Part shown: positions 51,501-62,267 of the stretch, one piece after another
Layout: the number at the start of each line of letters is the position of its first letter
Numbering within the stretch: the stretch's first letter is position 1
DNA from: Heterotrichella gracilis
Lineage: Eukaryota > Sar > Xanthophyceae > Tribonematales > Xanthonemataceae
Length of the DNA stretch: 64,000 nucleotides
NCBI GenBank assembly: GCA_032358255.1
Contig: JAULBX010017636.1
Coordinates: 24,016-88,015, forward strand
Direction of reading: 5' to 3'
Program-made: the position numbers and the translations under genes
Notes under the pieces: generated by a model
Database searches by the model: none
Told to the model about the DNA's origin: nothing
What the model saw: the letters and a program-made list of their open reading frames with translations, nothing else

Positions 51501-54068
51501 CTCACGCTGCTCATTGCAAAGTACAACCAGCGCACGCAGGCAACGCTGGAGCAGTGGTTCAACAACATACTCGAGGTGTGGGTGGTGGCTGTGGCGGGCT
51601 GTGGTGGTGGCTGTGGTGGCGGGCTGTGGTGGTGGGTGCACACCGCAGCAGGTGCAGCATGGGTGAACACACGGAATGTTGGCACAGCGTGAACTAGGGG
51701 GCATCTAGTTAAAGGGGTCGGATGCCGATGTTCATTCAGCTGTTTTGGGAATGCGTAATGTGTCATGTACAATCTCAGTGTTTTCCTGCTGTGTGTGCGC
51801 CCTGTCTTACTCCCCGGTGTACTGCCCCTCAGGCTGACATGACCATGGACCCCAAGGTGCGCGATGACGGCAAGATGTATACCCCTGGTCACGTGGAGCT
51901 GTTCAGGATTGTGAACGAGAAGCTGACGCTGGTGGAGCGGATCAGCAAGGGGGACCTGCTGCTGGCAACTGCTCAGGTGGGGATGGGGGAAAGTGGGGGC
52001 GCCAGCGGGGGAAGGGGAGTGTGATTATACCTTATATTGTTATTTTCTCGGCAGGGCTGAGGTGGGACCAACTGCGATGTGGACAGGGTGGTGGACTCAG
52101 ACATTTTCAGGTCCTTTGGTGGGCGGGCGCAATGGGTGCGCGGGATTATGCCATTGAAATAAATTAATCAGACAAAATGACGTAGCTAATCACGCATCTA
52201 CAAGGTGTATGTTTCTTTAAATGAGTTAGATAATCATTGAATTTTTTTTCAATGTTACTAAGACTCAATTAATTTAAAGCTGATTCAAGTTTAATTTCCG
52301 CGCACCAAATTTAAGATCCTGAGGGGCGCACCCTGTGCGCACCTTCCGCGCCCCGCGCACTGCGCCGGGTCCGCACACCTGCGCACAGCACCTTGGGTGT
52401 CACAGAGCCCTGTCAATCTGCACCCTCCTTGCACCCGCAGGCCTCCATGGCCGTGCTGCGCAACCTCCAGACATCCCAGCTGCGGTGGATCAGCCAGCCC
52501 AACGTGTCCATTGACCACCTGGCGGCCGTGATCAACAACAACACAAAGTGCTATGATGAGGCGCTGGCGCTGAACGAAAGGCTGGACGAGCAGCTGGAGG
52601 ACAAGCTCAAGGTGGGGGCAGCGGCTCACAGCGCTGTGGTGCAGTGAGCGCTGTGAGTGCAGCCTCGCACAATTGTGGTGCATGCGGGAGACGTGGAGCA
52701 TGTGGCTTAGTTTGGGTCTAGAATACGCCACCTCAGAACCTTGCTTTGCGATCATGGATCACCTGGCCAAAGTAATGCGATCATGGTGTCACCTGGTCAC
52801 CAAAAGTCGTGTACGCGTGGCATGCGCTCTCTGGTCAGTTCGGTTACATTACTTTGCATGGCCCCTTCCTTCCCAGGGCCAGCTTGAGGTTGAGGACCTG
52901 TGCCGCGGCTTCCTGGACATTGCCAAGCAGGCGGTGGTGGCGCTGGTGCGATCAATCTTTGAGGACCCAGGGCTGGAGGAGCTGTTTGGGCGCCTGTATG
53001 TTCACGACGACTACGTGGAGCGCCGCCTGACGCGCACCGTGGTGGCCACCATCATGGATTACCTGGAGGAGTATGAGGTCAAGGTGGAGGGGGCGTTCTT
53101 CAAAAGGTGTGTGTGCGTGTGGGGGGGTTAGACAGGTCATGATGGAATTGGGCGTCAATGGCGGCTTTTGTACTAATGTGCTGTGCCGACAGCTTTTGCA
53201 ATTGCAAAAACTCTTGGTTCACCGTCACTTAATTGCTGTTCTGGTGGTTGATGTCTTTTTCCCTCTCTATTTTCCAGGCTGGTTGAGCAAGCTCTTGAAG
53301 AGACCATTGCCCACTTCACTGGTCACCTGTTGGCCAATGTGAAGGCGTCCAACCACACCATCAATGACGAGCTCATCAGTGGCATGGAGGCGGACGATGC
53401 CGACATCAAGGGCTTCTTCCTCAAGTACCTCAAGCCTGAGAAGGTGGCAGGGGAGTGCGAGCAGCTGATGGAGCTCAAGCGCTTCATGGAGGCGCAGGAC
53501 CCAGATGACTTTGTGCTGTCATACTCAAACATAATCCAGGTGGGTGATTGGAGGGGAGTGTGGGCGGCACTGCCACGCCATGCTTTTGCTTGCATGCTAT
53601 CAGCTGCCATAAAGTTACGGCGTGCCAAGAATCACGTATGCATGCAGGGTATTGCATATGTGCTGGGTTGAATCGTGTGCACACCCAGCCGCCCTTTGGA
53701 GCGTACACAGCTGCGGCATTCAAGTACATTGAGGCTGCGCGCTTCATGACAGGATTTGACCCTAAACCTTTGCCCCCCTGCAGGTCAACTCGGCTCTGAC
53801 CCCCGACCTCATTGAGCCGCTGGTGTCTGCGCGGTCAGACATGTCCAAGGCTGACTGCAAGGAGGTTATGCGCCAGATCCGGGAGCAGCATGCGGAGACG
53901 GTGGGGGCAGAGGAGGGCCCTGGTAGTCACGTGGGCCAGCGGCGGCGGGCGCGGCTCCCGGTGCTGGGGGGACGAAAGCAGAAAGACTTCATGGATGCGG
54001 CACGCTCCAAATCATCCCCTGCTAGCGCAATCGCGGGACAAAAGTCAGGCGGGGGGGAAAAGCGGTGA
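48564..54068 (+). CDS. SEC6: Exocyst complex component SEC6 (EXOC3)
   Basis: A subunit of the octameric exocyst that tethers secretory vesicles to the plasma membrane. Thirteen exons, all in phase, give 764 residues, close to the ~750 of plant SEC6: 48564-48587, 48795-48905, 49212-49511, 49666-49782, 49968-50124, 50553-50701, 50875-51051, 51408-51575, 51833-51976, 52441-52611, 52877-53106, 53278-53539 and 53784-54068. Family segments in order: an N-terminal coiled coil with SIDRLCTETSLLIEHHDKIR and NNLGKTLKDVEHI, then LWHIIRDFSTLAKENPSLLV, YDFVTPCFPPSYTIF, LMEFLLEYQDIVGNLGVED, GKMYTPGHVELFRIV, INNNTKCYDEALAL, LCRGFLDIAKQAVVALVRSI and YSNIIQVNSALTPDLIEPLV. The tail is Gly/Arg-rich. Introns 5 and 9 have AT-rich islands (50170-50470; 52140-52310). 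Confidence 0.95.
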
Positions 54069-55893
54069 CATTTGGCCACTCACCTCTCATGCACCAGGCG
54101 GTGTTGGACAAGCCAGGACCTCAATTGAATTGAGGTAGTGTTGCACAAAGTCCAAAGTCATGCCTCATGGCATGATCTTTGCACCCCACCACATGATGCC
54201 AAGCAATTAGGGGCAGGCATGTTGATGCCACCGGGTGGGACTGGCCTGAACAATATATGTACCTAGTATTTGTTAGGACCATCGGGTTCCGCCGTCAAGG
54301 TAACTATTGGGCGGGCGCCCATTGCAGTACAGTAAAACTTTGAGAGACCCATTAAGGGGGCTATGCAGCAATTGATCTTTGCCTTGCCAGGTATCCGATA
54401 GGAAGGCTTTTGTCATGAAGTAACTACAGCACTTTTCTTTTTCTCTTAGTCATGTCATTATGTCAGTGAATGCAATTTTGCTGCCATCGAATATAACTTT
54501 CAAATTCATTTTCGAATCCTACCACTGCACTGGCAGCCAGCGGTGGTAGGTATATATACGCAGTGCTGTGGTTGGCCCACTCACTGAGCTGACAGCGTGG
54601 TTGTACCGTAGTTTAAAATTGTATCACATTTGCCATATGGGATAATCTTGGCAACCAGCTTTCAAATAACTTGGGGCATAATATGTTATATGCCGCCAGT
54701 GCTATCTCAGTCTATAGAAAACCAATTACCGCGATCAATGCCAGTGGCATGGACGTTGACAATGAAGTTAACGTACGTATGTAATGCATTGGCATTGGTA
54801 TACGTACGATAACTTAAACGTCAACGTTCATGCGTAGCAAACTTCAGTTTACATGACGATGATTGAGGTACGTTAATTGCAACGTCAACGTTCATTTAAT
54901 CCAAATTATGTGAATTCAGGTTATTAACCAGTTGGTACTGTGGTACACATCTGATTGCTGACTGGCCAGTACCGGTACATGATGATTAATAATTACTATA
55001 ATTATTGATGATACACTATATCTTCAATATAGTATACTGAAGGAAATCTAAGTATACTGAAGGAAATCTAAGCACCGGGCGGCTGTCAGTGACTGGCTGT
55101 CCCACAGTTGTGCGACGGGGCCATGCATGGCCGCCGGGCAGGCTGGCCAGGTGCCGGTGCCACTGTGAGTCACACTCAGAAGGCTTCAAGCATGGCATTG
55201 CCTGCATGCATGCAGAGTCTGACTTTGACAGGCAGGCAAACTTTGACGCAGAAATTACACATCATATTATGACTTCAGACCTGCCGTCACTGTATCGGCC
55301 AATTACAGCATGTGCATCACACCATGATGTGACACCACACCCATGGTCACAATCTGAAGCTCTTGCAAATTGCCATCAAACGGCATGCAGCATCATGATG
55401 CCCAATAATAATTGTTTGCGCGCTTCAGCACGTATCAAGTACCCACCGTCAAATCCAATGATATAATGCTGCACACTATTGTGCAGCAATGCCACTGGAA
55501 CCTTGAGCCACTGTACTACAAATGAAACAACTGTGACACTGCAGTGCTGCGAGGGATCGTGCATGAGGCACAGCACTGCCAAATGGTAGAACTGAAAAAC
55601 TTTACCTACAGTATTGTACACACTCAGCCATGCTGTCTGCACGTGGCTCAAATTCAGCTAACTGTGGATGCAAAGCCTATGATATACAGAAATAATTGTT
55701 CGCTCCACACTCCCAATGTACAAACCCAAACTCCCAACCCAAATCCCTCGCTGGCGCCTGACCAGCCACCCCAATACAACACAGCTTGCAGAGCATGCTC
55801 ATATTCAGATTTTGATATGACAACCTACTGCCAAACCCAACCATTGAATTAGTCCCACAGCCCTTGCGTCTCCTGCTCCACATTCTTCCGTGC
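54069..55893. other. Convergent intergenic region
   Basis: The 3' flanks of SEC6 and MOC1. It holds an imperfect inverted repeat at 54752-54832, a repeated ACGTCAACGTTCAT motif (two copies, about 54819-54832 and 54880-54893), and a tandem 20-base duplication around 55030-55070 (unit AGTATACTGAAGGAAATCTA). No coding signal. Confidence 0.5.
55030..55071. repeat. Two tandem copies of a 20-base unit
   Basis: AGTATACTGAAGGAAATCTA occurs twice head to tail in AT-rich intergenic DNA; no function is apparent. Confidence 0.85.
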
Positions 55894-57094
55894 TCAGCTC
55901 ACCACCTGCAGCAGCCCTGCCTCATGGTCCTCCTCCTCCTCGCCATCGTCCTCACTCAACAGCACCATGGGCAGGCCATCCAGGGCAGGCATGCGGATGC
56001 CCATCCCCCAGGCAGCCACCAGGATGGCCTCGGCTCGCCCGTGGTCTTTCTTCCTCCTGCAGTGCAAGGTACATGTCACCAAGGAAGACCCGCTTGCATC
56101 GGCAGGGGTAGTTGCTTGCTTAGGTGCACCTCAGCACACCACCTGTGTACTGTGTACGACCCACATCCTGCAGTAGTACCTGAGCCATGGCGCTGTTTGT
56201 GGAAAAAGCATTTGCGCCAGCTCCCGGCTGCCATCCTTGCCCTTCCTCAACAGCTGCAGGTCAGTTTTCCACTTGCGAGCTGATACGGTCTCCACCTTGA
56301 TGCCGTTGGCTGCAAGGATGCCCTGCCATAATCCTGAGGCAAATCCGCACCCAAACCAGCTGTACTTGCCATTCAGGGCATTAGGGGTAGGCAGCTCCAG
56401 GACAGCTGTTAGCTCCACTCCTTCACGCAGCACGTGTGACTGTATGAGCTGAGAGATGGCTTCAGCTTCTGGTTGCCTGCACCAGCCACAGCAGTGTGGG
56501 TGGACATGGGCATGGCTTCTATGTGGTGGAACGTGCAGATTCAATATGACACAGCAAGTACCAACGTACAGAACACACAAACAGGAAATAAGAGGTGCAG
56601 CCCAGATCTGCGCTCACCGACTTGTTCTGTTCTTGCTCAGCTTCACGGCGTGCTGCGGCATATCAAAAATCTGGACATCCACATTGCCTACAGGGACGAC
56701 AGTCGACTCCACAAGGCTCTCCCACTGCAGCAGAGCAAGCGCCCCATTGACATCTGGGTCAATGCCTAGTATGGCCTGCTTCTGTGTGTCTGTTGACAGG
56801 ATCAGGCTGAGGCCCAGTGGAGAGGAGAGGCCCAGGTTATCTGCAAGAGGCACAAGGATCAGCGGTACCGCCCGAGCTGCTGAAAATACGAAGTGGGCAA
56901 TACCGACATTTGTTGTGGGAGGCAGTATGCATGCATACAGGGCATATGGTCTGGTCCGGGCGCAAAGAACTTGCTGTGATACCTATGAACCCCGTTTGCA
57001 AAGGCTTTGCTTTCTTCCTGCCAGTTTTGGAGGGCTGGGTGCAGAACCCACGCAGGACCCCTGCGCAGGACACCGAGTTAGCAGGTAGGGACAT
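55894..57094 (-). CDS. MOC1: Chloroplast Holliday-junction resolvase MOC1
   Basis: A RuvC-like RNase H-fold nuclease that cleaves four-way junctions and is needed for plastid nucleoid segregation (monokaryotic chloroplast 1). Four exons give 264 residues: 56983-57094, 56618-56840, 56180-56476 and 55894-56056. The N-terminus (MSLPANSVSCAGVLRGF, basic, few acids) looks like a transit peptide. The RuvC-type core starts with AILGIDPDVNGALALLQW, which holds the first metal-binding aspartate. It continues with VDVQIFDMP, then AISQLIQSH, the MOC1-specific WFGCGFASGLWQGILAANGI, KVETVSARKWKTDLQLL and the C-terminal acidic catalytic segment RKKDHGRAEAILVAAWG. The tail is short and strongly acidic (SEDDGEEEEDHEAG). 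A GTGGTGAG near the stop could act as an alternative donor. It is the only DNA-processing enzyme here. Confidence 0.93.
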
Positions 57095-58963
57095 GGGTTT
57101 GAACGACTGTCAGATACTGGCTCTTTGGCAATAGGAACTTAGTCCAAATGTCTAACCTGAAGGTGCCAATTTTCTGCAAGCTGCATTCGTTCTGGAACTC
57201 AGGAGGCTGTGACGGATACTCATGCACTTTGAAGCCATGTGCCTACACATTGCAGGCAAAGGGAACTGCCCAAACAGTGCTTCCAAGGCCACGCCCTACC
57301 AAATCAGCGAATGTTCACAGTGCAACTACTACGTTTTTAAAAGAAGACGACTCTTGTACGAGAAGAACAACCACAACCACCTCCGTGGACTTCAAACCCA
57401 ATTAGGCAGCATGCACCACTTTGTTTAAAGAAGTATGGCACAGGCTTCGTTGTTACAAAGAAAGACGAAGCCCAAAAAGTAGGTTAGAAACCGAGTGCGG
57501 TAGACTGTTTGTCACTTGGCTTGTTCAACAGTTGTTGCGCTGCCACCGTTCTTGATATGACCACTGTGCCTGTCAGCAGAGTTGCCCACAACCATATATT
57601 TGATGCACATACCGAGTGCAACTTTGAGTGACGTTTCTACACCTTGTACAGTAGTGAATTATAGAAGCGCCGCCACCGCATCAACTGCGCTTCGTTGCTG
57701 GAACCCACCCAGTGTGAAGGGATCGACCAAGTGATCCATCAACTGTGAAGTTTGTTAAGTGAACTCCAGAGGTGTGCCAAGCCTTGACATAGGTGCGCAG
57801 ATGGCATAGTATAAAGACATGCAAGCTCAGTGCACTGCGCTGTGGACAGTATTTGTGCGCTGTTGTTGCCATCCTTGGTGCATGCACTCCTGTTCTGAGG
57901 TACTCTCAACTGGTTGTATCCTGTGCTGCTCCTATTAGGTTTCCTAGGTCAATAAACGCACTGTGTCCATACAGTGTGAACTCTTCTTCTGTTGCTCGTG
58001 GTAGCTGTGTCTCGGGGCAGTTGCTTCAGGCAGGCGTTGCCCCTCCCTGCATGCCCACTCTGTGCTTGCCCACCCTGTGTCGGTCACCCTTGCCTTAACA
58101 TACCACCAGGGGTTGCGCATAACCACAACTTGATACCTTGTCCACCAAAGTGCTTGTGTCTGCAACTGGTTCACTTGTGCCCACCACCCGTGACCCCTGC
58201 TACAGTAGCCTGCTACAGCAGCCATGCTTGGTAGGCACCTAGCATAAATTCGAGTTTGCAGTGCAGCATCGGAGGGTGCACAGGGTGGTGTGAGCTTTTG
58301 CTATTTCACTTGATGTGCTGCAAAATGGTATTCAGCTGAAACATGAGCAGATTGCCAAGGCCCTGTTGCAAACGTGCGCGCTGAAGTTTGCAGTCACTAC
58401 AAAACGCAGGACCTCCTGCAAGCTGCAGGCCTTGATTGCTTAAGTGCGCTTGTGCAGGTGACCAGGGGGCACGGCAGCGGATTGTCACTGAAAGTCCACA
58501 GCCCTCTTATTAAATGTACTAAATGTATTGCTACAACTTTGCACCATGCCTGGAGGCAGCAAACAGTTAGTGGAGGATGGTGATGCCGCATACACAGGCA
58601 GGTGCTGCTGCATGGGGACGGCAGCAAGCGGAGCGCACAGTGGAGTGTCAAAAGGAGTAAACCCGGCTGTGCAGGACGACGTACCAGATGTGGACAGGTG
58701 AGGGTGGTGGCAGGCGCCGCTACTTTAAAACCCACTTGTTTTCTGGCAGCGTGGCGGTGCAGTGCGTTTCTTTTGCGTAAGCGACGCACCTGTGTCTCAT
58801 GATCCTGCCCAGGTTCCTTTGTGAATATATCATCAAACATAAATGCGCATGCATATACCCAACAACAATAATATATTGGCTTTTTGCAAGTGGTTGTTTT
58901 TGCATGGTAATGTTGCGCACGTGTATTTGAGCACAGTATCATATCTCTCCACAACATGCCTCC
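57095..58963. other. Divergent intergenic region, possible 5' exons of the kinase
   Basis: 1.9 kb between MOC1 (minus) and the resolved part of the kinase gene (plus). Upstream exons of the kinase could lie here but none could be joined by phase and similarity. The open frame at 57148-57405 has 85 codons and several Cys but resembles nothing I know. Confidence 0.4.
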
Positions 58964-61222
58964 ATGAGTGTACTCAAGGCGACCTTGCACCGTCAAACAG
59001 ACTTGCACGCTGGTTGCACTATGCTGAATCTGTCTGCATCTGCTGCCAGGTCAACTTCAGCCAGTCGGACACAAGGAGGAGCTGATCTCCCTGGCAGTGC
59101 TCTACCGTGCAGCACACCCAGTCAGGAGGCCGTGCTGCCCGCACTTGCACCAACTTCTGATGGAGACTCCACCGGCATTTCCTCCGACGTGCCACCACCG
59201 GTGGGCCCCCTCACCGCCGCAGTCCCACCCAGCCCGGGCCAGGTTGGATCAGTGACGGAGGAGTACATGCGCGCACTGGAGGCAGCCATCTCGGCTCAGG
59301 GCTCAGGCGACCTGGTGGACTACTCAAACCTGCAGGCGGATGAAGGTGCGCAGGGGATGGGCTGCGGATTTCTGGGGTGGAGGAGGGCTGCGCAGTTGGT
59401 CAGCCATGCGATGTCACTGGCTTAGGCTGCATGTGTGTGGCGGCGGCATGGTGATGTGATCTCTATGCAATGGACGTGATTGCACATGTGTGTACTTTGC
59501 AGTGCTCCTCCCTGCTAGCAGTAGCAGCTTGACGCCAAGCGGACGCACCACAAGCGGCCCCAGTGTGTTGGGCAGCGCCAAAAGTGTGGTCCCCAAGGAC
59601 TGGGATTGGGTGATTGACAAAAAGAGCATCAAGTTCCTGGTGGATGATGCGGGAGAGCGCCTGGTGCTGGGTGCAGGCACTTTTGGAACGGTGAGAGCGG
59701 CGGATGAAGTGTCTCCTGGCATTGTAGTGCTTTGGGGGACTTCACAGAACTGTGCCACACACTCTGATTGCCACCGCGCAGTTGGCGACCTGATCACCTG
59801 GGGCACTCAATGTGCGATGGCAGAGCGCACCCTTCATCTCCATGGCCCATTGTGTGCTTCATGCAGGTGTACAAGGCCAGTTTGGACGAGGTCCAGGAGG
59901 TTGCTGTGAAGATCATGAAGCCCCTGATGGACCAGCAGGAGGTGGATGAGTACGAGAAGGAGGTGCTGCTGCTGAGGGGCATACGCAACAAGTACATTGT
60001 GTCGTTCATTGGCTGTGCCTTTGAGGGGCCACGCCCAATGATTGTGTCTGAGCTCATGCCAGGCGGGGACCTCTTCCATGCGCTGGGCAGCCCGGAGACT
60101 AAGGCAGAGTACATGTGGCATGAGAGGTGTGTGCAACAACCATTACTGCAAGGCATGTTTGGGCATGCAGGCAATGTGTAGTAACGCTTTCCTGCAGCTG
60201 CACACAAGGCTCCCATGTGACACAAGCACGCAACCATGTAGTTGTTCCCGCATCTTGTTCCTGCATGATTTCCTAGATGTGTTGTTGCAATTGGCCAAGA
60301 CTGTGTTCTCCTTTCTTGCAGGGGCAAGGGGATTGCGTTGGATGTCGTGATTGGGCTGCACTTTTTGCACCACACCAAGAAAATCATCCACTTTGACATC
60401 AAGAGCAGCAACATCCTGCTTGCCCCAGACATCGCCAAGCTAGCAGATGTGGGATTTGCGAAGTACAAGGAGAACACCTACATGACCTCACCAGGGGGCA
60501 TGGGCACATTCTGCTGGACAGCACCAGAGATTTTCAGAGGCCAGAAAGTCAACGAGAAGGCTGATGTGTTCAGCTACGGCGTGGTGCTGTGGGAGCTTGT
60601 CACAGGGGAGAGCCCATCACGGAGGGTGTATCGTGATCGCAGGTGAGAATATATGACGCCTCACTAAACCATATTTATTGGTGAGAATTTTCTGATGTCT
60701 TACCAAACCATACTAAATTGCTGCGAATATTGCAGCACCATTTGCATTAATGGGTTGGAGCTTTATTGTGTGGTTGCACTCGACATCCCCAACACCCTTG
60801 TATGGTATGTCCCCAGACATGTCCAACTCTTGCGTTAAATTATTATAGATGCACCATGCGTCATACGCTTTTTGCATGCGTCATACTTCATACGCTTGGA
60901 ATACAGGTGTGCAAAAAATGGGCTACAATCATACGGGTGTAACATACGGGTTGCATACGCAGCATACAAGCATTCTTTTGGCTGAGAAATGCGCTGTTGC
61001 ATTTTTCTTGCAAAGTTTGAACCATCACAGGTAGCATTGCTCTGCCGCCAACTTCAAATTTGTGATTTTGCTTGCAGGGTACCTGAGGAGTGTCCTCAGG
61101 ACGTGGACGCGTTAATAAATCAATGCTTACAACAAGAAGCCAGCAACCGGCCTGATACCCTCACCATCATCTCCTGCTTGAGGGCGCACACAAGCCCCCT
61201 TGGAGGAAGTCAACGCACGTGA
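58964..61222 (+). CDS. Tyrosine-kinase-like (TKL, Raf-like) protein kinase
   Basis: Predicted Ser/Thr kinase. Exons in phase: 58964-59345, 59503-59690, 59867-60126, 60322-60642 and 61078-61222 (431 codons if the ATG at 58964 is right; the true start may be further upstream). The first ~180 residues are Ser/Pro/Ala-rich and look disordered. Kinase motifs: glycine loop LGAGTFGTVYKA, VAVKIMK with the ATP-binding Lys, YEKEVLLLRGI with the helix-C Glu, MPGGDLFHAL, catalytic loop HFDIKSSNILL, activation loop LADVGFAK, GTFCWTAPEIF, DVFSYGVVLWELVTGE and a final NRPDTLTIIS. The catalytic Asp and Asn and the metal-binding Asp are present. HFD replaces HRD and DVG replaces DFG; as I recall, both swaps are common in chlorophyte TKL kinases. 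No sensor or membrane domain is visible. Confidence 0.85.
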
Positions 61223-61900
61223 TCATATATGCAGCCTTGCCACTGCGGGGTTTGCATATGGCAGTAATACGCAATCACTGGGCATTGATGGTGCTTGCGT
61301 TTGGGATTTAGGGTCATCCTATAGCGGGTGAATTTCCATCATTAGATGCAAAACAGAGGCACAAGGCTTCAAGGAAGTGTCGTAGTGTTTGAGTGCGTGA
61401 TCTAGTAGTTCCACCCATCAATTGACTTGTCAGATTTTTTTCTGGATTTGCCCACATGCTCACATTGGGACTCAGAAGTACCCATTCTTGCCCTCAATCT
61501 TCCCGTCAATTCATTGCCCTCGGAGGAGTCCTCGAGATCCAACACCTGCTCCACACAAATCACCAAAGAAACCAACACCTGCTCCAAAACCCGATCCAAT
61601 GCCTTCTACTACGAAATACGGTGATCCTGCAAATTGTTGGTGGATTCCGGCGCAAAGCCGGCCTGAATGGGAAGGGTGTATGGACACAAACTGTAATGCT
61701 TTAACTTGCTGTATTATATGCGCTGCTTGTTCTCCCGGAGAGAGAGGGCCCAACGCTGGGTGCACTTCTCCAAGATGCGGTGTATGTGGCAGTCTTGATT
61801 GTAAGACATGTGCACGTTAAAATGATGCCTTCGTGCATGTATCGATCTTTCTTTCTGCTTAGTCATCCAATGAGTCGGGTAGCCTCCGATGTTATTAATT
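61223..61900 (+). other. Transition region with a Pro/Cys-rich open frame (about 61459-61820)
   Basis: This spans the change from algal to bacterial-looking DNA. One plus-strand frame (in frame with a TTG at 61422, stop near 61820) encodes a Pro/Lys/Ala repeat-like stretch (TPAPHKSPKKPTPAPKP) followed by a Cys-dense end with about eleven cysteines. It has no in-frame ATG before MPSTTKYGD near 61599. It could be a secreted protein exon, a chance frame or a remnant; I do not recognise it. A telomere-like TTTAGGG lies near 61307. Confidence 0.35.
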
Positions 61901-62168
61901 ATTGAGATTGCCTTCGACGAGGTTAAAACGCACATGCTTGCTTTACCGGAAGGAGGCTTTGCAAAGCAGAACTGTTAATGGGGTGTATCAGGAGTTCTGG
62001 GGCATCCTGCTGGTCTACAACCTGGTGCGGCGAAAAACTCGTGGCCATGAAACACGGCCTGCCACCAGAGCGAGTCAGTTTTACTGGCGCATTGTTGCTC
62101 ATTCAAAACTTTTTCCTCGCGGCGCCAATGACCGCCCCGGAAAACTTCTCACCTTGCGCAGGAGTTGA
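61901..62168 (+). pseudogene. Fragment of an IS4-family transposase, frameshifted
   Basis: Three reading frames in succession carry pieces of what looks like the C-terminal part of a bacterial IS4-type DDE transposase. From 61901, IEIAFDEVKTHMLAL has the E-x6-K spacing of the family's YREK box; in the next frame from ~61950, YQEFWGILLVYNLVR; in the third from ~62030, MKHGLPPERVSFTGALLLIQ and FFLAAPMTAPENF. At least two frameshifts (near 61950 and ~62025) and the lack of the N-terminal part mean it is dead. No flanking inverted repeats were found. Recognition is from family knowledge of segment order and key residues; no database search was run. Confidence 0.7.
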
Positions 62169-62267
62169 CCCGATACCCTACCCGTACCCCAAAACCACAT
62201 TAGTAAATTGACTGTTTTTTTTCTAAAAAGTAAATCAGCGACTTAAAATAAGTAAACTGCACCAATC

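Noticed and set aside
51122-51892. 256-codon minus-strand open frame
   Set aside because: Covers SEC6 exon 8 and its introns in antisense; His/Pro/Thr-rich noise.
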